Source: Brachycybe producta
Taxonomy: Eukaryota > Arthropoda > Diplopoda > Playtdesmida > Andrognathidae
NCBI GenBank assembly: GCA_036925085.1
Contig: JAUPFP010000026.1
Coordinates: forward strand, 3,437,058 to 3,501,057
Length of the DNA: 64,000 nt
Direction: 5' to 3'
The translations under genes were made by a program, and so were the position numbers. The stretch's first letter is position 1; each line of letters starts with the position of its first letter. Positions 35,310 to 46,571 of the stretch are shown here, one piece after another. Below the pieces are notes generated by a model that was not told where the DNA came from, ran no database searches, and was given only the letters and a program-made list of their open reading frames with translations.

Positions 35310-35472
35310 TACTATTATGTCATGACGCAGCTGCCGCCATTTTGAAATGTATTACTTTTTTGATATGTGTTCATCTGTGGCAACAGCAACGATTCAAAAG
35401 TTGGCAAATATAAAAATATAAAAGTTGAAAAGTTTTAAAATTTCATATTTTTCATGTATTTATTTTACATAA

Positions 35473-37015
35473 TAACAAAACTGAAATTTAAAAATAAAAT
35501 TAAAAACTGAAATTTAAAAATAAAATTAAAAACTGAAATTTAAAAATAGAATTCAAAACTAAAATTTAAAAACAAAATTAAAAACTGAAATTTAAAAATG
35601 AAATTAAAACTGAAATTTAAAAACAAAATTAAAAACTAAAATTTAAAAATAAAATTAAAAACTGAAATTTAAAAATAAAATTAAAGATGAAATTAAAAAC
35701 TGAAATTTAAAAATAAAATTAAAAACTGAAATTTAAAAATATAATTTAAAAATAAAATTAAAAACTAAAATTTAAAAACGAAATTAAAAACTGAAATTTA
35801 AAAATAAAATTTAAAAATAAAATTAAAAACTGAAATTAAAAACTGAAATTTAAAAATAGAATTCAAAACTAAAATTTAAAAACGAAATTAAAAACTGAAA
35901 TTTAAAAATAGAATTCAAAACTAAAATTTAAAAACGAAATTAAAAACTGAAATTTAAAAATGAAATTAAAAACTGAAATTTAAAAATAACATTAAAAACT
36001 AAAATTTAAAAATAAAATTAAAAACGAAATTAAAAACTGAAATTTAAAAATAAATTTAAAAACTGAAATTTAAAAATAAAATTTAAAAATAAAATTAAAA
36101 ACTAAAATTTAAAAATAAAATTAAAAACTGAAAATTAAAAACTGAAAATTAAAAACTGAAATTTAAAAATAAAATTAAAAACTAAAATTTAAAAACGAAA
36201 TTAAAAACTGAAATTTAAAAATAAAATTTAAAAATAAAATTTAAAAATAAAATTTAAAAATAAAATTTAAAAATAAAATTAAAAACTGAAATTTAAAAAT
36301 AAAATTTAAAAATAAAATTTAAAAATAAAATTTAAAAATAAAATTAAAAACTGAAATTTAAAAATAGAATTCAAAACTAAAATTTAAAAACAAAATTATA
36401 AACTGAAATTTAAAAATAGAATTCAAAACTAAAATTTAAAAACGAAATTAAAAACTGAAATTTAAAAATGAAATTAAAAACTGAAATTTAAAAATAAAAT
36501 TAAAAACTAAAATTTAAAAATAAAATTAAAAACGAAATTAAAAACAAATTTAAAAATAAAATTAAAAACTGAAATTTAAAAATAAAATTTAAAAATAAAA
36601 TTAAAAACTGAAATTAAAAACTGAAATTTAAAAATAAAATTTAAAAACAAAATTAAAAATTAAAATTTAAAAATAAAATTAAAAACTGAAATTTAAAAAT
36701 AAAATTTAAAACTGAAATTTAAAAATTAAAAATAAAATTAAAAACTAAAATTTAAAAGTAAAATTCAAAACTGAAAATTCAAAACTAAAATTTAAAAATG
36801 AAATTAAAAACTGAAATTTAAAAACGAAATTAAAAACTGAAATTTAAAAATAAAATTTAAAAACAAAATTAAAAACTAAAATTTAAAAATAAAATTAAAA
36901 ACTGAAATTTAAAAATAGAATTAAAAACTGAAATTTAAAAACAAAATTAAAAACTGAAATTTATTAAAAAAAAAATAAAAACTGAAATTTAAAAATAACA
37001 TTTATTAAAAAAATA
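35473..37015. repeat. AT minisatellite, ~26-bp unit built from two 13-mers
   Basis: About 1.5 kb of near-perfect tandem copies of a unit close to AAAAACTGAAATT + TAAAAATAAAATT, with variants (gaattcaaaact, aaaacgaaatt). Variants recur in blocks, suggesting amplification of multi-unit segments. G and C are almost absent. Confidence 0.93.
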
Positions 37016-37403
37016 ATCTGAATAAAAAATTACATTTATCATTTTATTTTAATTACATATACTTTTAATAATTAAGATTAAAACGATTTGAATTTGATTA
37101 TTTAAAACGATATTCATTTTCTTCAAAATATTTTTTTTGTTCAAGTTTTTCACATTTAAAAAGTATTTGTTTCCTCCTTATGTTTCCATTTAATCAATCA
37201 ATTTAGTTAATCAAATGAATAACACAAAACAACCAAACATAGTAATACATTTCAAAATGGCGGCCATCAAGTAACCGGTTAAAATAAGAGAAGCTTTCAG
37301 TCCAAGTTCATGAAATTCTGTCACAGCAACTTTAAAGGTGCCGCACGAGACTTTCCCTTCTGTTCTTCTTCTCATTCTGTGGTGAAGAGGAAGAGCCCTC
37401 ACT

Positions 37404-37630
37404 CACTAGCGTTTGTCCATTAGAATTAGCAGAGCGCATGCGCATTACCATCTTATCGTTTATATAGGAAAACTAACCTAACCAAACCTATAGTGAACGT
37501 CTCATCGGCAGTTTCCATTGGTGATCAATAGATGGCGCTGCTAACGCAAATCTGCAATCACTTTCTTATATAAAACGATAAGATGGTAATGCGCATGCGC
37601 TCTGCTAATTCTAATGAGCAAATGCTAGTG
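37404..37630. mobile_element. hAT-type MITE, TSD CCCTCACT
   Basis: The 227-bp element has ~60-bp terminal repeats (CACTAGCG...ATTAGAATTAGCAGAGCGCATGCG and complement) and identical 8-bp duplications at 37396-37403 and 37631-37638. The arms contain the palindrome gcgcatgcgc. Confidence 0.9.
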
Positions 37631-37741
37631 CCCTCACTCTACTGTCGGCACTTTGAAGTTGTGTGCATCGTGTGCTCCTCCCTTTCTGGCATCAGCGTCA
37701 ACTTTTCAAGCAGCTGATGAGCAGTGCAGACGACAATCTAT

Positions 37742-37744
<3 letters not shown>

Positions 37745-37836
<92 letters not shown>
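37745..37836. repeat. (TA)n microsatellite at the truncation of an LTR element
   Basis: About 46 uninterrupted TA units. It lies where the gag frame of the partial LTR element 37841-38971 is cut off. All YIYIYI frames here are artefacts. Confidence 0.95.
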
Positions 37837-37839
<3 letters not shown>

Positions 37840-37840
37840 A

Positions 37841-38209
37841 CTACATATCCACTTCAATATTCCTCTCTTGGATTATCGTATGACGCTGAATTGTACCTAC
37901 ATCATGCCCGCTCCGAAGTTGCATCGATCCTGATGGTTGCTGGGCTTCATACCAGGCCATCAGTTTCTCCCGTCTTGCAGCAGTCAAATTTTGAAGGGTG
38001 CCTTCAAGTGGATCTTCCATCTGGTTCGTATCGTCATTCTCCTGTGTCTTCGACTTCGATTTCAGCCTGCATTTCTTTCCTTTACCACCTGGTGTAGCTC
38101 CGACATCTTTGTTATTCTCTACTGGATCTGTTGTGAGGTACCCCGCACCTCCACCATTTTGTAACATCCCCGTTTCCGTAGGGTTAGTAGAGAGATCTCT
38201 GCTAGCCAT
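37841..38209 (-). pseudogene. Gag N-terminus starting inside the LTR (element B family)
   Basis: The frame opens at ATG 38209-38207, 50 bases before the LTR end, and reads [15 protein letters not shown], then through the primer site (NGGGAGY) into a Lys-rich, hydrophilic region, ending at a TAG next to the microsatellite after 122 codons. The same ATG and first 17 codons exist in the 3' LTR at 54479. Start inside the LTR is supported by the conserved frame through the LTR border; the protein has no folded domain I recognise. Truncated, so not functional alone. Confidence 0.65.
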
Positions 38210-38971
38210 CTAGAAGTGTCGAGTAGATGTTGATGATTAAGTCTTTCGGTCTATTGGCTCCTGCATTGCTTACTTAACCACCAGGGACACAAGGGTCAGT
38301 ACCTCAGGAGTCCAGAGGTAGAAAATAGCGTAGAGATGTCTTCTTACACGCGGCTGCTGGAGACTTCGTTGTCCGCTGGAAACATCGGCTAAGTGGCGGC
38401 TGTAATATTTAGTACCACTCCCATAAAATAACTGAGTCCACACATCAAATTCATTAGTTGAAATAATATCTTTTATTTACAATAAACAGGCAGTCCTGTA
38501 GATTGAGAGAGAGATATTTCGTATGTTCTGCTGCGTCGAAAGTATAAAATCGGATCTGTCTCTCAATCCACAGACTCTTGTATTTATCGTAATAACAAAG
38601 GCGCCAGGTGTGTCCAAGTCTCTTGGACACTCGGACCTAAAAGTGATCTATCAATTAACGAAAACGAAAACATCTATAAGATGTATAAAATGTAACAATA
38701 AAGAAGGATCTTCGTTTATCATTCTAATAACAATTTGTAAAGATTCTCACATCAAAGAGTTCTGCATCGTTGGTTCTTCTAGGATCTATCCTATTAAAAC
38801 CATCGATGCAGTCCTCTTGGCTATTCTTCTCATCTTGGAGGACAGGGAGTCATCGTCGTGATGGCCTCCCAGCCAACCCCAAGCATGAGGTGAGAACCTT
38901 TCAATACATCCGTGACTTATTTACAGCGTGGTTACGAAAACTGCTTAACCCTAAACGATAGATTCGTTACA
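37841..38971 (-). mobile_element. Truncated copy of element B family: 5' LTR plus start of gag
   Basis: The LTR 38160-38971 (812 bp, TGTAAC...GTTACA) matches the 830-bp LTR at 54430-55259. On the minus strand it is followed by a 3-base spacer, a primer-binding-site-like TGGTGGAGGTGCGGGGTACC (38156-38137) and about 300 bp of gag, then the copy ends at the (TA)n array. A second LTR is absent, so this is a 5' fragment. It supplies the part of the family that lies outside the window for the main copy. Confidence 0.82.
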
Positions 38972-39803
38972 ATTTTAACATTATTTTATCATGTCCTATA
39001 TGCTTTTCATTAAATGTTAATGAAAAAGAAATCTTCAAACAGCTATAAAAAGTTTATCTTTAACTATTTATCCATGAAAATGGTTTTAATATATTTTATT
39101 AATTGTCCAATTTTTAATTATATTTTATCTTTTTATTAAGATTTGCTTGAAGAAAGCGAAAATAATTTTTTATGATCTCATAACAACCATACTAAATTAT
39201 AATAGGTTTGTTTGCATCGCTCATCATTCACATGGTGGCGCTAGTGCATTAGCCATTTTAAGCTCCTCCCAATTTTGCGCACATTTTTCAGAGAGTGAGA
39301 GCTCTTCCTCTTTACTCTCTTTGGTTTGAGGGTCCTGAAAAGGCTGAAAGATCATGCATTGCCTCTATTCCATATACAGTGTACCTCAATGTCACAGCAT
39401 GTATCCAAAGGAGGCTATGGTCACAGCATAGCCTACTTATACTAAAGGCCTGCTCATTTTCTTCAAATGCAATAGTAACGTTGGGAAAAAGTATGGTGTG
39501 TACATCGTTTGTTAAAACCAATAGGTGGCGAAATCTTCTGGACCCTAAGCAGGCTCTGTTCCATCTACTTTTTACACAAGAATTACTTAGAAGTAAATTA
39601 CACATCATAAAAAGAAAAAAATAAATGAAAATAAATGAAATCAAGTTTAATTACATTTTTACAATTCACTGATGATAGAATAAGCAAACTGTATATAGTC
39701 AAGGAGCCCCATGGGGCCCTTAGTGACCCATAAACTAAATATTTTTCAACTAATTTTTAGTTAATTTATAATAGTATTAGGATTATTATTATTATTTATT
39801 AAG

Positions 39804-39863
<60 letters not shown>

Positions 39864-40732
39864 AAAGTTATTTAATTTAAAAAATATAAAATAGTTTGTT
39901 GAAAAAATTGCGAATATTTGAATTTTTTATTTTATTTTTTAACGTTTTTAAATTAATTAATTTTAATTCTTTGATATTTATTTTAGTTTATTAGAATTTA
40001 TTTTAATAAATTTTGTTTGAATTTCGCGGGTTTTATGATATCGCCGACGGCGGCGACTAACGCGTTTTTTTTACAGCCGCGGCAATTTTCGTTTTTTTAT
40101 TATGGTTAAACGATTTTGATTCGAAAACATTGAAAATTGACATTAAACTGATGTTTTCGCATTTAATTATTACCAGACAAGCATACACAATGAAATTAAT
40201 TTTAGAAAAATACGTCAATTTTTTTTAAAAAATTAATGAGTAGTTTTTAAAATAAAATCAGCGGCGAAATATTAGTGGCTGGCTTTCTGGCGTCATTTCC
40301 GCTTTATCTTTTATGCCGGGAATTATGGCATTTTGTTCCGTGGCGGTTTTTTCTTGGTTTACATGAGAAATACTGAGCGTGTTTATTGTAATCGATAGCG
40401 TTTTCATAGATAAAGTGTTTTTAAAGCCTGGTAAGTGATTATTTTATTGTTTACTATCTGTTTTGTTTTCTTTTTCTTGCTTTTATTGCATTTGTTATTA
40501 AAGAATGTGCTGTTACGTATTCAGAGCACTCCGATTGCTCCAATGACCTTATTCTTACTCACTTTTGTGTTTGAGATTGTGATCCGATTACTCCGAGCGC
40601 TCTCACTGTGTAGCATGTGTTTCTCTGATCTTCATGTTTATAGTTCGTTGTAATGGTTTATGAACAGCTGATTTCCTACTTACTCCCGGTATTTCTGGAT
40701 TTCAGAAGCAGAATTAGGAGAAACTGGAAAGT
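38972..40732. other. Intergenic, with a (TTA)n microsatellite
   Basis: AT-rich. A (TTA/ATT)n tract of about 55-60 bp lies near 39804-39861. Around 40.03-40.08 kb there is a short GC patch ('gccgacggcggcgactaacgcg'). No supported gene. Confidence 0.5.
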
Positions 40733-40863
40733 GTTAGAAACTAGAAGGGTAGTTCAATCACTTAATGGTATTTTCATGTTGATATCTTTCAAAATAAGCT
40801 TTTTATGTTCATTTTTTTAAATTTCTGTCTAAAAAGTTTATTTTGGAAGATATCAATATGAAA

Positions 40864-43689
40864 CAGTGGCGTAATTTGGGGGGTGATTTGGGTGATACAT
40901 CACCCCCCCAGACTTACTATACATACCTCCTATAGCTGACCATTTTTTTAATCTATAAGACCATAGAGATGAGTGATCGATTAGATTCGCCTGTACTCCT
41001 ATACAGGAATAAGATTACAGGCGAATCCACTCGATTACTCACCTCAATGATGCTTTTCCAACACCACGTGGATACACACATTGAATATTCTCAGTTTCAT
41101 CAAAAATGAAAAAACGACACCCTACAATTTTGAACTTTTTTGCAAAGAAACCAAAAGTAGTAGCTGAAGAAAGAAATGATCCAGTTCCAGGACCAACAGC
41201 TCAAGCTGATTCCAGTAAAATTGAATCTTTTAATGATGGCAGTATAGACAAAATATGTGGACCAGTTCAAGAACCAACAACGTCTCAAGCCTATTCTAGC
41301 CAGGCTGAATTTTTCACATCAGAATCAGTTGCAGATTCGTATGATCTCTCTAACGAGTTGGACATTGGAAAATATGTTGGTAAATCAAGTTTATCAGTTG
41401 AGACTACTATTTCATTAATTAAGAATCCATGGAAGCCTGATAATAATTACAAATTCCCCAAAGGAGAAAGAAATTTGAGCTTTCAATTAAAATGGTTGTC
41501 AGAATACAACTGGTTGTTATATTCAGAAGTATCCCCGGGAGCATTTTGCAAATATTGTTTTATTTTCTAAAATAAATAGTTCTGGCAGAGGTCAAAACAA
41601 AAGCTTTGGCCATTTTGTAAATCAGCCATACACAAAATGGATCAAGGCTCGAAAAGCATTTGGAAATCACCAGGAATTGGCTTATCATAAAGATAGCATT
41701 TTATGTGCAAATGAGTTTCTTAAAATAAATGACTTTAGAAAACAAGATAATGTGTTGGTTCAACTGGATTCAGCAAGGAAACTTCAAGCCAAGAAAAATA
41801 GAGACAGACTTTGTTCCATAATTGAAACAATTATATTTTGTGGAACACAAGGCATTGCACTAAGAGGGCATGATGATTCCGGTCCATTGCAAGATTCTAC
41901 ACCAATTCATAATGATGGGAATTTTAGAGCACTTCTTCGAATGAGAGTTAATTGTGGTGACACTCTGCTCCTTGAACATTTACAAGAATCCTCGTTTACA
42001 TACATTTCTCCGGCTGCACAAAATGACCTCATTGAGTGCATTGGAATTGTGATTCAGCACAAGTTGATTGAACGTTTGAATTCAGCAAAATGCTTCAGTT
42101 TGGTTGCCGATGAGACAACAGATATTTCAGGTACAGAACAGCTCTCTGTGTGTGTCAGATATGTTGATTGTGATAAAGTTAGAGAAGACTTTCTTGGTTT
42201 TGTTGAAATGAAATCAACAACAGGCGAAGATCTTACAGACTCTTTAATCTCGTTCTTGCAAACTTTACATGTTGATCTACAATACATTAGAGGTCAAGGT
42301 TACGATGGAGCTGCTTCCATGAGTGGTAGATTCAAAGGAGTTCAAGCAAGAATCAGAGACAAAGTCAGAAAGGAAGCCATTTACGTGCACTGCTCTAGCC
42401 ATTCTTTGAATCTTGCACTAAGTGATTCTTGTGGAATTCCAGAAATACGAAATACATTGGGAACTATCGGTGAAGTAATAACGTTTATAAGAAAGTCTGC
42501 AGTTCGACTTGCAACTTTGAAGAGCATAGTCCAGTCAAAGTATCAAAATGCTCCAAAGTCACTTCGTCTATTAAAATATTGTGAAACTAGATTTATTGAA
42601 AGACACGATTCAATTTTACGGTTTGTAGAGCTATTTGATTGTATTGTGGAAACACTAGGTATAATTGAATGTGATGGGGATAGAGAGGCTGCTTCGAAGG
42701 CTCACAACTTTATTTTGGCTATTCTAAACTCAGGATTTATCGTCGCCATGTTTATCTGTGAAGAAGTACTCGCAACTACAGTTAACCTATCGCGAGGATT
42801 ACAAGACCCTCAATATGATTTAATTCAGGCTCTAAAAGGCATGGATAAATGTGTGGAATACCTGGACAGTTTAAGAGGCGATAGCCACACCCAATTCAGG
42901 TTTTTGTTTCAAAGATCAGAGAAATGTGCTACTGAAAATTTCGTGACAATTTCAATACCAAGAATTAATAAAAGGCAAACTCATAGAAGCAACATTCTTT
43001 CAGAATCAGTCGAGGAATACTACCGAAGAAATGTCTACATCCCATTTCTAGATCATATTTTATCAAATTTAAAAAGCAGATTTATGAATCACAGGAACAT
43101 TATTTTGGGCCTTCAGCATCTTGTACCAAAATTTGGAAGCAGTGAATATAATTTCGAGGATTTGGTTGAATTTTACTCGTCAGATTTAACAGAATCTTTA
43201 TGTACTGTTCGCACAGAAATAAATCTGTGGCTTAGTTCTTGGAAAGCTATTCCAGATGTGGAAAAGCCTGCCAATGCACTTGTATCACTTCTTCGGTGTG
43301 ATGAAACTATCTTTCCCAATGTTCGTAAACTACTTCAGATACTGTCCACTTTATCTGTATCATCTTGCACTCCTGAACGTACATTCTCAACCTTAAGAAG
43401 ACTAAAGAATTATCTCCGTAACTCTACAGGTCAAAGTCGTTTAACTGGCTTAGCCCTTATGAATATGTACAGAGATATTAATGTAGATATTAATACTGTA
43501 ATTGATATTTTTGCAGAGAAGAAATCTAGACGTTTAAATATTATACTCTGATTCTTATGTTTCTTATGTTCGTAGTTAACTAATAAAATGAAAGCTAATA
43601 CTTGGTAGGTAACGCTACTGTTTTAATTTTTAGGCTAGACAGTATGAGATCCATATCACCCCCCCAAAAATTTTTAAATTACGCCACTG
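40864..43689 (+). mobile_element. hAT transposon, 2.83 kb, TSD ATATGAAA
   Basis: Terminal repeats CAGTGGCGTAAT / ATTACGCCACTG, each next to a C/G-run block (ggggggtgat / atcaccccccc), with identical 8-bp duplications at 40856-40863 and 43690-43697. It encodes a transposase on the + strand with a single frame break. Apart from that break it looks complete, so it inserted fairly recently. Confidence 0.93.
41106..43551 (+). pseudogene. hAT transposase (ZMYM1/TTF-type finger family), one frameshift
   Basis: Two frames make up one gene: 41106-41570 (154 codons) and a frame open before 41677 up to 43551. Part one starts with the MKKRHPTILNFFAKK tail typical of this group and ends in the zinc finger at FCKYCFIF; part two resumes there in another frame (finger continues with HF and W..ARKAF), so one base is gained or lost near 41559-41570. 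In part two (numbered from 41677) VADETTDIS holds the first catalytic Asp (about 145), GQGYDGA the second (210), HCSSHSLNLAL the hAT CxxH motif, and TPERTFSTLRRLKNYLRN near the end the Glu and dimerisation region. It would cut and paste hAT ends. An error in the assembly could explain the break. Confidence 0.9.
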
Positions 43690-43948
43690 ATATGAAAAGA
43701 CTCAAAGAGCCATTAAGTGATTGTTACCCTTATAGTTTCTAAAAAAAACTTTCTAGTTTCTCTTCATTTTTCTCAGTAACATCAATAGGATGAAAAACAC
43801 TTTGTAAATATTTATTAAGGGTGTTTGCTTCTCTAAACTGAATCACTATTTTTATACTATGACAATTGATTACTATCATTTTTAAGGAATTAGTTGGTTT
43901 GTTTTCTTTATTGGAATGACAGGACATTACAGAAGGTTTTTTATATAA

Positions 43949-44208
43949 TGTAACACCCAGTAACTCCCGTTCCCGCCAAAACCATAGCCTGGGGGTAAAC
44001 AACTCCTGCTTGGCCCTCCCTCCCTTCCTAATTAATATTCTGATGGCGGATTGATATTTCTAGGACCATGGTCACTTGGACCTGGTTACACCTCGTAGGT
44101 GTACACAGGTCCAAGGTATAAAAGGACCATGTTCCTCTTTGTGCCTCATCCTTGTCTTTGTTCTAAATTTGTATTACGTTGAATCTTTCCATACCACGTC
44201 TTGGGGAT
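43949..44208 (+). repeat. LTR-like fragment with TATA box
   Basis: Starts TGTAACACCCAGTAACTCCC and contains TATAAAA (44117-44123) followed by a pyrimidine-rich start region. It has a 19-bp imperfect hairpin (44075-44093 with 44097-44115) just upstream of the TATA box. It runs into the (TA)n array. It resembles a U3/R part of an unrelated LTR element, but no second end is visible. Confidence 0.4.
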
Positions 44209-44344
44209 GATATATATATATATACGTACATATATATATACATATGTATATATATGTATATATATGTATATATATATGTATATATATGTATATATATGTA
44301 TATATATGTATATATATGTATATATATATATATATATGTGTATA

Positions 44345-44389
<45 letters not shown>

Positions 44390-44508
44390 ATATATGTGTA
44401 TATATATGTATATATATATATGTGTATATATATGTATATATATATATGTGTATATATATGTATATATATATATATATATGTGTATATATATGTATATATA
44501 TATATATA
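44209..44508. repeat. (TA)n/(TATATG)n microsatellite, left of element A
   Basis: About 300 bp of TA units with interspersed TG steps. Matching sequence resumes right of element A at 53555, so the element inserted into one longer array. Confidence 0.95.
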
Positions 44509-45597
44509 TGTTAGGTGCTCATGAAAATAATAAAAACACCTAACATGAACACCTAAACATGGTCCCACCAAACAGAACTAATAAATAAAAACCCCAATTA
44601 TATAAAAATAATAATTTTAAACTTGCACAAATGCAAGCATCCAAATATACAAAAATAAGAAAAAATATAAAAACAAGATAAAATTTTACAAAATAGGGGG
44701 ATTAAAGATAAAGATGTTTAAAGATCAAAAACAGGCTAAATAAGGACAAAAACAAAAAAATAAGATAACATCAACTGAATAGCTGAAAAACACAAAATTA
44801 CATGACTGGAAATAATGAAAACATAGCAATGTTCAAAGGACAAATCAGAATAGGTCCCAAAATAACCAAAAAAAACCATATATCACAAAGACAGAAAAAC
44901 ACAGTAATTAAGGAAAGAAAAATGATTATGATAGATTACAACACATTAGGAAAAAACAAAAACTTAATGGTCAAAAAAGGACAAAGTAAAGTAGGTCCCG
45001 AAAAGAAAATAGAATTGGGTCCCAAGTCTGAATTTTTCAGAAAAACGAAACAAAAAATAGAAGTTTGAAAAAGAAGTTTTAGACAGTGGGTTTCGAGATT
45101 TGTTTGGGAAAGGTTCTGGTTTTGATTTTTGGTATTTTGATTTTTGGGAGTTAGTAAGATTTTTTGGGAAAGTTAGTTTTAGGAGTTAGTTAATTTTGGG
45201 GAAGTTTGTATGTTTTGGGGAAGTTTAGGTTTAGGAAGTTTGTGGTCTACATTTCTGAAGTTGGTGAAGTGCCTGAAGAAATTGTTGGAAGACAGCAAGG
45301 AACAAAAAACAGTAAGACCACTTTAATCCATTTTTAAAACGGCCATACTCATTGCACAGCTCTTACACTTGTTTTATATATACCATTTATTACACACCTA
45401 TTTTTATCAAAAGAAAAACTTATCTATTTTAACCTAACCATTTTGTATTCTAGAATATTTGATAAATAAAAATCCATTTTGTTAAAAAATATATTTTTTC
45501 GGTCCGATTTGTCATTGAAGCCTTCACTGGCTTAAAGAACCTGGTTTCATTCATCTCTGTCCCTTAAAATTAAAAAACAAAAAAGGGGCGGGTAACA
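44509..45597 (+). repeat. 5' LTR of element A
   Basis: 1089 bp, TG...CA with 5-bp terminal inverted repeats (TGTTA/TAACA). Near the start is a hairpin-like 'tgttaggtg...cacctaaca'. AATAAA occurs at about 45465-45470, fitting a poly(A) signal before the R/U5 end. The 88-codon frame at 44802-45068 is present in both LTRs and is not a gene I can support. Confidence 0.95.
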
Positions 45598-45601
45598 CAT
45601 C

Positions 45602-45620
45602 TGGCGCAGTCGACAGGATT
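45602..45620 (+). promoter_or_regulatory. Primer binding site, tRNA-Ser type, of element A
   Basis: TGGCGCAGTCGACAGGATT, four bases after the LTR, is complementary to the 3' end of a tRNA ending CGACTGCGCCA, as in arthropod tRNA-Ser. Several insect Gypsy elements use the same primer. The matched primer was recalled by family, not aligned. Confidence 0.75.
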
Positions 45621-45735
45621 ATTTAAAATTATTGGATTAGTTCCCAAGACAGGATTTTAAAGTTTTTTTTTTTCAAGATTCGAAGATTACATTGTTTATT
45701 TACAGGACTTAGGTCTTGAATAATTTTTTTCTAAA

Positions 45736-46083
45736 ATGAGTCCCCGAAAGGAAAATCAAAATAACTTCGGAAAAAAGAGGGTTAAAATAACTTTAAAAAC
45801 TAAAAAGGGTCCTTATGAAAGAAAGGCAATTAACAATAGTAGTGAGAAATATATAAATACTATAGAAAATGGATGTACCAAGCCAATGATACTCAATAAC
45901 CAATCAATGCATGATGCAACACCAGTTTCAATACCAAGTAATATCAGTTTGGTTGAGGAAGATTGGGAAGATGAAACATTATCTTTGGAAGAAATTCAGC
46001 AACTAGCTAAAGCAGCTGAACAAAAAAGAATTTATGGTAGGGTTCTAGAAGATAATGAGTTAAGGAGAATTTTTAGAGAATAA
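45736..46083 (+). CDS. Element A first ORF, 115 aa, unknown
   Basis: First ATG frame after the primer site. A basic N-terminal half (RKENQNNFGKKRVKI) is followed by an acidic C-terminal half (EEDWEDETLSLEEIQQLAKAAEQ). It could be a leader or matrix-like piece of Gag, or an accessory protein. It stops 489 bases before the Gag-like start. No family recognised. Confidence 0.45.
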   Translation: MSPRKENQNNFGKKRVKITLKTKKGPYERKAINNSSEKYINTIENGCTKPMILNNQSMHDATPVSIPSNISLVEEDWEDETLSLEEIQQLAKAAEQKRIYGRVLEDNELRRIFRE

Positions 46084-46571
46084 GGGGTCCTTTTTTAATT
46101 TTTGGTTGTTACTCTGTGAGTGTGTTGTTACTCTTCACATAACTTGAAACAATTTTTGGGGAGTTATTTTCAGGATCTTTTCATTAAAATTAAGAATATA
46201 TAGTTGGGTTGGTTTATTTTATTAGAAGAAATATGAAGTTTAGTATTTTGAAATTTTTATTTGAGTTGAAGATTTAAATTTTATGAATAATCTAAATAAA
46301 TGGAATAAATTTTTGAGCAATGTTAAAAATATTTTTGAGTTCTAAAGGTTTTAAGGGTTATGATTTAAATTTGGCATGTGCATGTTATGGCCGATTAAGT
46401 AATCTTTAAGTGCATGTGCAAAATTTAGTGCTAATTTCTGCTCGCTCCCACACATACACGCACGCTCCCATACAATACGTCCCAGAAAAGTGGACTATAC
46501 ACAATTGGGTGTGGGTCTTTAAGTTTGTGGGGTTTGTAAGGGGACACTTTACAGGAAACAAAGCAGGCAAC

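Larger units (their letters stand above)
40733..43742. mobile_element. Hairpin MITE split by the hAT transposon
   Basis: Left arm 40733-40800 ('ttagaaactagaagggtag', 'aatcacttaatgg', 'gatatctttcaaaataagct') and right arm ('ttattttggaagatatcaat', then beyond the hAT 'ccattaagtgattg', 'cccttatagtttctaa') are complementary. The hAT insertion at 40864-43689 falls in the right arm; without it and one 8-bp duplication the arms pair along their length. Confidence 0.75.

Noticed and set aside
34813-35310. 165-aa minus-strand ORF with RYPEF/RYPKF repeats
   Set aside because: The peptide repeat simply follows the GATATCGAA DNA repeats of a non-coding fold-back element.
35473-37015. CRISPR-like array
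   Set aside because: Regular short repeats, but no unique spacers, no palindromic repeat and a eukaryotic context. It is a minisatellite.
44802-45068. 88-aa frame repeated almost identically at 52759-53025
   Set aside because: It lies in the two LTRs and is duplicated with them. It is Lys/Asn-rich from A-rich DNA, with no motif.
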